Positions 16,420 to 23,726 of a DNA stretch of 64,000 nt are shown here, one piece after another. Source of the stretch: Halomonas elongata (GTDB lineage: Bacteria; Pseudomonadota; Gammaproteobacteria; Pseudomonadales; Halomonadaceae); the NCBI RefSeq assembly GCF_029081005.1, contig NZ_JAJQTQ010000009.1:62001-126000 (forward strand), read 5' to 3'. Within the stretch, counting starts at the first letter, position 1. Each line of letters opens with the position of its first letter. Position numbers and translations under genes: made by a program. Under the pieces are notes generated by a model. That model made no database searches. It was not told the DNA's origin and was given only the letters and a program-made list of their open reading frames with translations.

Positions 16420-16872
16420 ATGGCTTATACTTCGGATGTGGATATTCAGTCCGATACCGGAGAAACGGCCATGATGGCGGCACAGGCACAGCAGCGCCCT
16501 GCGACCAATACCCCGGAAGCAGGGCGCGTCGCGCTCAAGTTCTTCTTCAACATCATGCAGGCCTGGGGGTGCTCTGTTACCCAGCAGCGCACCCTGCTGG
16601 GCGGCATCGGCAATACCACCTACCACAAGTATCGGAAGCTGCCCGAGGTACGCCTGCCTCGCGACACCATGGAGCGGATTTCCTACCTGATGGGCATTCA
16701 CAAGGCGCTGCGGATCCTGTTCAGCAACAGCCCGGAGAAGGCCTACGAATGGGTGCACAAGCCCAATGAGGCGGCGCCCTTCAATGGTCAATCGGCCCTC
16801 GCGTACATGCTTCAGGGGCGCGTGGTGGACCTGGCCGATACGCGCCGGTATCTCGATGCCGTCAGGGGGTGA
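16420..16872 (+). CDS. Xre/MbcA/ParS-type antitoxin of a RES toxin
   Basis: A 150-residue antitoxin: a helix-turn-helix-like middle (QRTLLGGIGNTTYHKYRKLP) and a C-terminal MbcA/ParS toxin-binding domain (MGIHKALRILFSNSPEKAYEWVHKPN), the hallmark of RES-Xre pairs. It is expected to neutralise the toxin and repress the operon. The toxin start follows 3 bp after its stop. An ATG at 16471 is an alternative start. Confidence 0.85.
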   Translation: MAYTSDVDIQSDTGETAMMAAQAQQRPATNTPEAGRVALKFFFNIMQAWGCSVTQQRTLLGGIGNTTYHKYRKLPEVRLPRDTMERISYLMGIHKALRILFSNSPEKAYEWVHKPNEAAPFNGQSALAYMLQGRVVDLADTRRYLDAVRG

Positions 16873-16875
16873 CCC

Positions 16876-17556
16876 TTGCGCTTGCCGAGCATCCTGCCCG
16901 CCTGGCACAACGCCTATCGCGTCATCAACAGTGCCTTTCCGCCGATCGATGTGTTCGAGGACACACTCGATCCCGAGGACCTGGAACTCGCCTTCGCCAT
17001 CGAGGGAATGACCAACGACAGGCTGCTCGAGGAGGCCGGCGAACTGGCCCGCGTGCCTCGTGCCGATCGCGTCTCCGGGCCCGGCTCGACGCCTATCACG
17101 GTCGCCTTCACTCATATCGGCAGGCGGTCACGATTCAGCGACGGCACCTTCGGGGTCTACTACTGCGCCAGCCGCCTGGATACGGCCATCGCCGAGACGC
17201 GCTTCCATCTGTCCGAGTTTCTACAGGCCACTCGGGAGGGCACTGTCGAGATCACCATGCGGACCTATATCAACACCATCACCCAGGAGCTGGAGGATAT
17301 CCGGCAGGGCCATGACGGGTTGCACGCCCCAGACCCGGCGCGCTATGGGGAGGCCCAGGCCTTCGCCACTCGACGACGCGAGGCGGGCGCGTTCGGGTTG
17401 CTCTACCATAGCGTTCGCGACCCCGGTCACGAGTGCGCCGCTATCTTTCGGCCGCCCGCCCTCAGCATTCCGGACCAGGGCCCGCATCTGCGCTATCTAT
17501 GGGATGGCAGGCAACAGGCGATCACCCACGTGCTGGAGGTGTCCGAGCATCGGTAA
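16876..17556 (+). CDS. RES-domain NAD-degrading toxin
   Basis: A 226-residue RES-domain protein. Toxins of this family deplete NAD+ and arrest growth. The fold's markers are present: an N-terminal Tyr-Arg (HNAYRVINS), FGVYYCASRLDTAIAETRFH in the centre (Tyr, Ser, Glu), and a C-terminal SVRDPGHECAAIFRP with a GLLYHSV strand. The start is TTG at 16876, chosen because AGGGGGT lies six bases upstream and it follows the antitoxin stop by 3 bp. An ATG at 17008 would delete the N-terminal arginine. Confidence 0.83.
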   Translation: MRLPSILPAWHNAYRVINSAFPPIDVFEDTLDPEDLELAFAIEGMTNDRLLEEAGELARVPRADRVSGPGSTPITVAFTHIGRRSRFSDGTFGVYYCASRLDTAIAETRFHLSEFLQATREGTVEITMRTYINTITQELEDIRQGHDGLHAPDPARYGEAQAFATRRREAGAFGLLYHSVRDPGHECAAIFRPPALSIPDQGPHLRYLWDGRQQAITHVLEVSEHR

Positions 17557-17616
17557 AGGGGCGTTTTTTCAACGCCTTCCAGACAGTGCTCGATCAGGCT
17601 TCGCGACGAGCTTGAT

Positions 17617-17651
17617 GCAAGTTGACAAAAAGGAAACTTGCGGCCTATTCT
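17617..17651 (+). promoter_or_regulatory. higBA promoter with HigA-type operator
   Basis: TTGACA (17622-17627), 18 bp, TATTCT (17646-17651) is a near-consensus sigma-70 promoter. A perfect inverted repeat GCAAGTT (17617-17623) / AACTTGC (17635-17641) covers the -35 and spacer, where a HigA dimer would block RNA polymerase. Confidence 0.7.
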
Positions 17652-17674
17652 ATCCTCAATGGTCAGGAGACAGG

Positions 17675-17989
17675 ATGCGGATCGTCACCAAAAAGGCCTT
17701 CGAGGAGGCATCCAGGGCGTATCCGAACGACGCGCCCTCGATATATAGAACGTACAAGTTGCTGAAGACCGAGAGCTTCCCATCGCCGGCCGATCTCAAG
17801 CGGGTACTCCCGAGCCTGGACAATTTCCGTTACAAGGATCGTTGGTGGGTCATCGATATCGCTGGTAACAATCTGCGGCTGATCGCCTTCATCTCGTTCG
17901 AGCAACAGATTCTTTACGTGAAGCACATCACAACGCATGCCGAATACGACAAGCTGTGTCGCCGGTATGCCAAGGAGGCCGATAAATGA
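17675..17989 (+). CDS. higB: HigB family mRNA interferase toxin
   Basis: A 104-residue RelE-superfamily toxin close in pattern to Escherichia coli HigB: RIVTKKAFEEASRAYP at the start, LKRVLPSLDNFRYKDRWWV in the middle, NNLRLIAFISFEQQILYVKH, and ending with a THAEYD motif. It would cleave ribosome-bound mRNA. The start at 17675 has AGGAG five bases upstream. It is overlapped by higA by 4 bp (ATGA), in the toxin-first order normal for hig loci. Confidence 0.9.
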   Translation: MRIVTKKAFEEASRAYPNDAPSIYRTYKLLKTESFPSPADLKRVLPSLDNFRYKDRWWVIDIAGNNLRLIAFISFEQQILYVKHITTHAEYDKLCRRYAKEADK

Positions 17990-18405
17990 CTGCCAGAGCC
18001 TGCCTTGAAGACGTCAAGGCCGTTTTCCGCGCCGCTCCGTTCCTGTCACGCATTCACTCCGAGGAGGAATATCAGGAGGCGCTGGCCGTCGTCGACGAAC
18101 TGATCGACGATGTCGACAACAACATCGCCCTCATCGAGCGCCTGACCGATGCCATCGAGGAGTGGGAAAACGCCTCCGAGTCATTCACCGAGTTCAATGC
18201 CGGCATTCAGTCCCAGGATGCCGTGGATATGCTCAGGTTCCTGATGGATCAGCACGGGCTCGGTGTCGCCGACCTGCCCGAGATCGGCAGCAAGTCGCTG
18301 GTTTCCCGGATTCTCAACCGCAAGGGACGTGACCTCACCCGCCGCCATATCGAAGCGCTCTCCAGGCGCTTCGGGGTAAACCCAGCCCTCTTCTTCAACG
18401 GATAA
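17986..18405 (+). CDS. higA: HigA family antitoxin
   Basis: A 139-residue antitoxin. The N-terminal helical part holds HSEEEYQEALAVVDELID, and the C-terminal Xre helix-turn-helix reads MDQHGLGVADLPEIGSKSLV then a SRILN-x-KGRDLT recognition region. It binds HigB and the inverted repeat upstream of higB. It overlaps higB by 4 bp. The module sits between a chemoreceptor and fliC without interrupting a gene. Confidence 0.9.
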   Translation: MTARACLEDVKAVFRAAPFLSRIHSEEEYQEALAVVDELIDDVDNNIALIERLTDAIEEWENASESFTEFNAGIQSQDAVDMLRFLMDQHGLGVADLPEIGSKSLVSRILNRKGRDLTRRHIEALSRRFGVNPALFFNG

Positions 18406-18523
18406 GTACCGTCCTCGACGCGCGCCTCCGATACTCGTGCGTAACGGGGTCGAGCCGCGTTTTGCAGCGCAAGGCGGATCTCGTATTCCCGCCTGGCGCC
18501 CCGGAAAATTTTTTCCTCTTCCC

Positions 18524-18550
18524 TAAAGTTGCTGCCAAAGCCGCCGTTAA
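18524..18550 (+). promoter_or_regulatory. Sigma-28 promoter of fliC
   Basis: TAAAGTTG, 11 bases, GCCGTTAA, preceded by TTCCC. It differs from the consensus -10 by one base. It lies 100 bp upstream of the flagellin start, leaving a GC-rich leader (18551-18649) that could fold. Confidence 0.82.
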
Positions 18551-18649
18551 AAGGAATAACGGCCAACGGCGCCGTTGCGGCAGGCCCCAGCCCAGGCATG
18601 GCCCCGGGGCGGCCAATGGAGCCCTCAACAGAACGGGAAGGAAATCACC

Positions 18650-19798
18650 ATGTCCGTAATCAATACCAACATCACTGCGATGATCGGTCAGCAGAACCTG
18701 ACCAACTCTCAGAACGCGCTGTCCACCTCCATGGAGCGTCTGTCTTCCGGGCTGCGTATCAACAGCGCCGCCGACGATGCCGCCGGCCAGGCCATTGCCA
18801 ACCGCATGTCCAGCCAGATCACTGGCCTCGGCCAGGCGCAGCGCAACGCCAACGATGGCATCTCCGTGGCCCAGACCACCGAAGGCGCCCTCAACCAGGT
18901 CAACGATAACCTGCAGCGCGTACGCGAGCTGACCGTCCAGGCCCAGAACGGCACCAACAGCCAGGAAGACCTGAACTCCATCCAGGACGAGATCGGTCAG
19001 CGCCTCTCCGAGATCGATCGCATCTCCGAAGAGACCAGCTTCAACGGCGTCGATGTGCTGGCCAGCGATCAGGAGATCTCCATTCAGGTCGGTTCCGAGG
19101 ATGGCCAGACGATCACTCTGAATCTCCAGGAAATTAACTCAGACACCTTGAATCTCGACACTTTCAACGTAAATGGTCCGACCTCTACACCTGCACAAAC
19201 TACTGGTGACACTGGAGCGATGGCCACGGAGTTGGGGCTGGACGCTAGCAGCTACTCTAGTGCTGGCGTGACAAGCTTCAGCGATGTATTGGGTGCTGGT
19301 GGTGTTACTGGTGCTGCCAAAGCCATCGATATTGATGGCTTTACAGCTAATACTACATCAGCTGCACTTGAAATGGATGATGACGGAAACTTCTATATCA
19401 AGGGGCAGTTAGAAGATGGCACCACAGGCTATGTTGCCGCGGATGTTGAAGCTGAATTTGATACTAATGGTTTTGTTTCGGATTTGAGCATCGTTACAGG
19501 TGAAGTCGCAGCCCCTGAGCGTACAGATACCCCACTTGCATCCTTGGATTCAGCAATTGGTGATGTTGATAGCTTGCGCTCCGAGCTGGGTGCTATGCAA
19601 AACCGCTTCGACTCGGCCATTACCAACCTGAGCACCAACGAGACTAACCTTTCCTCTGCTCGCTCGCGCATCGAGGATGCCGACTACGCGACCGAAGTCG
19701 CCAACATGACCCGCAACCAGATCCTGCAGCAGGCCGGTACCTCCGTGCTGGCCCAGGCCAACCAGCTGCCGCAGAACGCCCTGTCGCTGCTGGGCTAA
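18650..19798 (+). CDS. fliC: Flagellin FliC
   Basis: A 382-residue filament subunit. The N-terminal D0/D1 (about 1-165, MSVINTNITAMIGQQNL, LSSGLRINSAADDAAG) and the C-terminal D1/D0 (about 300-382, RSRIEDADYATEVANMT, LAQANQLPQNALSLLG) are conserved. The centre (about 160-305) is Ser/Thr/Asp-rich and is written in visibly more AT-rich DNA (about 19130-19570). The start is at 18650, after AAGGA. Only one flagellin gene is present. The next gene downstream encodes a likely flagellin-modifying enzyme. Confidence 0.97.
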   Translation: MSVINTNITAMIGQQNLTNSQNALSTSMERLSSGLRINSAADDAAGQAIANRMSSQITGLGQAQRNANDGISVAQTTEGALNQVNDNLQRVRELTVQAQNGTNSQEDLNSIQDEIGQRLSEIDRISEETSFNGVDVLASDQEISIQVGSEDGQTITLNLQEINSDTLNLDTFNVNGPTSTPAQTTGDTGAMATELGLDASSYSSAGVTSFSDVLGAGGVTGAAKAIDIDGFTANTTSAALEMDDDGNFYIKGQLEDGTTGYVAADVEAEFDTNGFVSDLSIVTGEVAAPERTDTPLASLDSAIGDVDSLRSELGAMQNRFDSAITNLSTNETNLSSARSRIEDADYATEVANMTRNQILQQAGTSVLAQANQLPQNALSLLG

Positions 19799-19831
19799 GC
19801 CCACTTCAGGCAACAAGATGCGTGGTAACGA

Positions 19832-19855
19832 AGCGGGCCCCCGGCCCGCTTTTTT
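19832..19855 (+). terminator. fliC terminator
   Basis: AGCGGGCC / GGCCCGCT stem with a three-base loop, followed by a T-run. A strong rho-independent terminator 34 bp after fliC. Confidence 0.9.
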
Positions 19856-19965
19856 CATAGTGGCTGGAAGCCGCAAAAGCCTGCCGTGTTGGCGGGTATT
19901 CCCCCCTTTGATGTCGTGCTCTTGCCTTATCGTGGTGATATTTGCCTCCACCGAAGGGCGATGCC

Positions 19966-22900
19966 ATGTCCAGAAAACGCAACCGCCGGCCCGCCGGCGC
20001 CCAACAGCCCCTCTCGCTGCCGCAGGCCTGCAAGCGGGCCGAACGACACCCATCGGACCCCGATGCCTGGCTGGCGCTGGGGCGTCTGCAGGCGGGGAAT
20101 GGCGATTTCGACGATGCCAGGGTCTCTCTGGAGACGGCCAAAGGGCTGCGCGATATCCATCACGAACAGGAAGAGTGGCTCGGCTATGTTGCGCACAAGC
20201 AGCACCGCCTGCAGGAGGCACGAGGGCATCTCCAGCGGGCGCAAGAACTCGAGCCCGATTCCCCATTCGGCCTGGTGGCACTTGCCCATCTCCATCTGGA
20301 ACTAGGCAACGCCCAGCAGGCCCTCGAGTATGCGCAGCGGGCGTGGCGGCTCGATGCCAGGAATCATCGCGTACTCGATGTGCTGGCGAGCAGCCTGAGT
20401 GCCCTGTATCGCTATGACGAAGCCCTCGATATCTACGATCATCTGGCGGAGCTGGTGCCCAACAGCTTCGTGCCCTGGAACAGCGCGGGTAACATGCGGC
20501 GCGAGCTGGGGCTGCTGGATGAGGCCTATCGCTGCTATCGCAAGGCCAGCGAGCTGGCGCCGCAAAACGCCATCGCCTACTCCAACCATTTGACGGCTCT
20601 GCATTACGATCCACGCGCCAGCCGAGAAGAGATCGCCGAGTTCGCTCGGTCATGGGAGCGTCGCTTCGCGCCTGAAGGGCAAACGGCTCGGCCTGCTCGA
20701 CCCGGGAAGTTGTACCCACAACAGCTTCGGATCGGCCTGCTGTCGGATGGCCTGCGCAGCCATCCGGTCGGCAAGATGATCGTGCGCTGCCTGGAACACC
20801 TCCCAAAGGGGCAGTTCACGCTGCATGGCTACACCACCAGCGAAGTGACCGATGCGTTCACGAAACGCATCAAGAGCGTGACCGAGCAGTGGTACTCCAT
20901 TCGGCATATGAATGACGACGATCTCGTTTGCCAATTTCGCGACGACGAGATCGACATCCTGATCGACCTCTCGGGCCACAACGCGGGCACGCGCATGCGC
21001 GCCGTGGCCATGCAACCGGCGCCATTGATCGTCAAATGGGTCGGGGGTCTGATCAATACCACGGGCGTGCAAGCCATCGATTATCTGATCAGCGATCATA
21101 TCGAGACGCCCGAAGGCGAAGACGAGTACTACACCGAGAAGCTGATCCGTCTGCCGGATGACTATATCGTCTTCGATCCGCCCGAAAAGCTGCCAGCATT
21201 GAGCGAGTTGCCAGCCAAGCGAAACGGCTATATCACCCTGGCGTGCTTCAACAACCCCACCAAGCTCAATGATGTCACGCTCAAGCAGTGGGCCGGCATC
21301 ATGAACGAGCTGCCGGATTCCCGCTTGCTGCTCAAGGGGCGCCCCTATACCAGCGAGAGTTTCTGCGAACGGCTGTATGCCACCCTGGAGGCCGAGGGCG
21401 TCGCCCGAGAGCGGTTGATCATCGAAGGGCCGGGCAGCAACCATGAAATGCTCGAGGCCTACAGCCGTGCGGACATCGCCCTCGACCCCTGGCCCTACTC
21501 GGGCGGGCTGACTACCTGCGAGGCTTTCATCATGGGCGTGCCGGTCGTCACCCTGCCGGGGCCGACCTTCGCCGGCCGCCATAGCGCGACGCACCTGGTG
21601 AATGCCGGCATGCCGGAACTGGTGGTCGATAGCTGGGAGGCATATCGCGCCCGCGTGATCGAGCTTGCCAGTGATCTGGAAAGCCTGGGCACCATTCGCC
21701 AGCACCTGCGCGACGTGCTGCTGCAATCCCCCGTGTGTGACGGCCCGCGCTTCGCCAAGCATTTCACGGATGCCATGCGTGCCATTTGGCAACGTTACTG
21801 CGACGATAAGCCCCCCGCCGCCCTTACCTTCAACAAGGAAGGCGAGGCTCGTTTCGAGGACGAAGACGCTCCGGTGGACATCCATTACGCCGAGACACCC
21901 GAGGATGACTCGACATTTCAGTGGCAATACGAGGGTAAGATCATCGCCGTGGACAACGGCGGGCAATTGCTCGAAAGCGACGTCGTTCGCCAGCTGTTGC
22001 AGAAGGAAGCGCTCGAGCTGGTCGCCTTCGACCCCAGCAGCCAGGCACTGGATACCTCGCTCAAACAGCACAAGGGTGTGCATTACTACCCCAATGCGAC
22101 GCTAGGAGACGGACGCCCCTGCCAGCTGCATGCCTGTCTCGACCCCAAGTTGAGCGCGAGCCTGGCACCGCTAGGCGACGAGCACCAGCCCGAGGCCATC
22201 CGGAAGGGCAGCCAGGTACTCACTCGGCTGCCGCTCAACACCATCGCGCTGGATAGCATTCAAGGCCTGCCCGCCATCGACATGCTGGTACTGGACGACC
22301 TGAACGACGTCGCCGCGATCCTCGATAACGGCACCCAGGCGTTGAACGACACCCTGCTGCTTCAGGTGAAGGTCGCGTTTCAGCCCACCCACGAGCACCA
22401 GCCCAGCTTGGCGGAACTGCAACACTGGGCAAGCCGTAACGGCTTCCGCTTCTACCGTCTGCACGAGCCACGGCACCGTAGCCACCTGCCTCTGGAAGTT
22501 TCTGAAAAAAACCGCCAGGCCACTGAGCTAACAAGAGCCGATGTTCTTTTTCTACCCGACCGCGATAGAATAAAGGGCCTTTCGGATGATCGGCGCGTCA
22601 AGTTGGCGTTCCTGTTGCATACCATTTATGGCATTCGGGATATGGCATATCTGTTAATATCCGGTATAGATTCGAAGAAAGCCGAAGCTTACTTGGTCTC
22701 GGAAAGTTTGGTGGAGGAAAAGCCAGCGGAGGAGAAAGGTGGTAGCGTTCTAGCGAGTGAAGCGGGTTCTATGGATGATCTTGGCGTGAAGAGCATCTCG
22801 CTGCCGGATTCGCCTTTCATGGCTGAAAGGGAGCGTGAGCTATTCAGCAAGCGATTGAAAAGTGCGTCGTCTTATTTTGAGTTCGGTTCAGGTGGCTCGA

Positions 22901-23373
22901 CAGTATGGGCTGTCAAGGAAGGGCTTGAGGTTAAAGGGGTCGAGAGTGACGCCAACTGGGTGAATGCACTTAAAAAAGATCTTGGGCCCCCTTGCCAAGT
23001 CAAAGTTGTGGATATTGGGCCGACCAGAGAATGGGGTTTTCCGGCTGACGTGAAAGAGAGCCACTTTTTCCAAGAATACAGTCGAGCGATATTTCAGCAC
23101 TGTCAGCCTTTTGACCTTATTTTGGTAGATGGGCGTTTTCGTGTGGCTTGTGCCATGACGGCTATCGAACATATTTCTAGAAACCCCTGCAAGGGGCGAG
23201 ATTCTTATATATTCATTCACGACTTCTGGAATCGACCGCACTACCATGTTGTACTGAAGTTTCTCGATGTTGTGGAGTCGGTAGAGTCGGCAGGTGTGTT
23301 CCAAGTCCAGAAAGACGTTGATCTAAATGCTGTCAGAGAGACGTGGAAGCAGTATGCCTGTCAACCGGCATGA
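19966..23373 (+). CDS. TPR - GT41 glycosyltransferase - methyltransferase-like fusion, probable flagellin glycosylation protein
   Basis: A 1135-residue multidomain protein. Residues about 25-215 are tetratricopeptide repeats. About 240-600 is a GT41 (SPINDLY/O-GlcNAc-transferase-type) catalytic region with IGLLSDGLRSHPVGKM, LIDLSGHNAGTRM and DPWPYSGGLTTCEAFIMGVP. About 625-850 is a less clear segment starting IIAVDNGGQLLESDVV that may be FkbM-like. About 945-1135 looks like a class I SAM-binding fold (SYFEFGSGGSTVWAVKEGLE, then FDLILVDGRFR). GT41 enzymes add sugars to Ser/Thr; the position right after fliC suggests flagellin as substrate. The start at 19966 is preceded by AAGGG. From about 22500 the DNA is visibly more AT-rich, which suggests a later fusion. 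Function is inferred. Confidence 0.8.
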   Translation: MSRKRNRRPAGAQQPLSLPQACKRAERHPSDPDAWLALGRLQAGNGDFDDARVSLETAKGLRDIHHEQEEWLGYVAHKQHRLQEARGHLQRAQELEPDSPFGLVALAHLHLELGNAQQALEYAQRAWRLDARNHRVLDVLASSLSALYRYDEALDIYDHLAELVPNSFVPWNSAGNMRRELGLLDEAYRCYRKASELAPQNAIAYSNHLTALHYDPRASREEIAEFARSWERRFAPEGQTARPARPGKLYPQQLRIGLLSDGLRSHPVGKMIVRCLEHLPKGQFTLHGYTTSEVTDAFTKRIKSVTEQWYSIRHMNDDDLVCQFRDDEIDILIDLSGHNAGTRMRAVAMQPAPLIVKWVGGLINTTGVQAIDYLISDHIETPEGEDEYYTEKLIRLPDDYIVFDPPEKLPALSELPAKRNGYITLACFNNPTKLNDVTLKQWAGIMNELPDSRLLLKGRPYTSESFCERLYATLEAEGVARERLIIEGPGSNHEMLEAYSRADIALDPWPYSGGLTTCEAFIMGVPVVTLPGPTFAGRHSATHLVNAGMPELVVDSWEAYRARVIELASDLESLGTIRQHLRDVLLQSPVCDGPRFAKHFTDAMRAIWQRYCDDKPPAALTFNKEGEARFEDEDAPVDIHYAETPEDDSTFQWQYEGKIIAVDNGGQLLESDVVRQLLQKEALELVAFDPSSQALDTSLKQHKGVHYYPNATLGDGRPCQLHACLDPKLSASLAPLGDEHQPEAIRKGSQVLTRLPLNTIALDSIQGLPAIDMLVLDDLNDVAAILDNGTQALNDTLLLQVKVAFQPTHEHQPSLAELQHWASRNGFRFYRLHEPRHRSHLPLEVSEKNRQATELTRADVLFLPDRDRIKGLSDDRRVKLAFLLHTIYGIRDMAYLLISGIDSKKAEAYLVSESLVEEKPAEEKGGSVLASEAGSMDDLGVKSISLPDSPFMAERERELFSKRLKSASSYFEFGSGGSTVWAVKEGLEVKGVESDANWVNALKKDLGPPCQVKVVDIGPTREWGFPADVKESHFFQEYSRAIFQHCQPFDLILVDGRFRVACAMTAIEHISRNPCKGRDSYIFIHDFWNRPHYHVVLKFLDVVESVESAGVFQVQKDVDLNAVRETWKQYACQPA

Positions 23374-23465
23374 TCTCTTGGCCGCAGGCTGACTATTCGC
23401 GGGAGGGCTGTTGCGTATGATGTCAGCGGATTAGTGTTATCGGGAGCGGACCAGCAGAACCCGGC

Positions 23466-23705
23466 ATGCCCACCATCGACGTGATTATCGAACTTTCCCC
23501 CGACGCCTGCCTGGCCCACTACGAGGGCCGGGCGGGTGTGGTGCATACCCGTAGCCTGGACGGGCGTAGCGTGCAGTTTCCGGCCGAGGCGCTGCGCCGG
23601 GTGGTGACGCGGGATGGGGTGCATGGCGTCTTTCGCTTGTATGTCTCGCCCGAGGGCCGCTTCGAGGGAATTCGGCGGCTCTCGGCGCCGCCGGAAAGGC
23701 GCTGA
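23466..23705 (+). CDS. DUF2835 family protein
   Basis: A 79-residue protein matching the small DUF2835 family: an N-terminal strand, then HYEGRAGVVHTRSLDGRSVQ, FPAEALRRVVTRDGVHG and FRLYVSPEGRFEGIRRL. The role of the family is unknown. The ribosome site is weak (GGGAGCGG lies 17 bases upstream). It stands alone between the glycosylation gene and the convergent GGDEF-EAL gene. Confidence 0.75.
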   Translation: MPTIDVIIELSPDACLAHYEGRAGVVHTRSLDGRSVQFPAEALRRVVTRDGVHGVFRLYVSPEGRFEGIRRLSAPPERR

Positions 23706-23726
23706 TACGGCACTTCCGGCGCGGCT

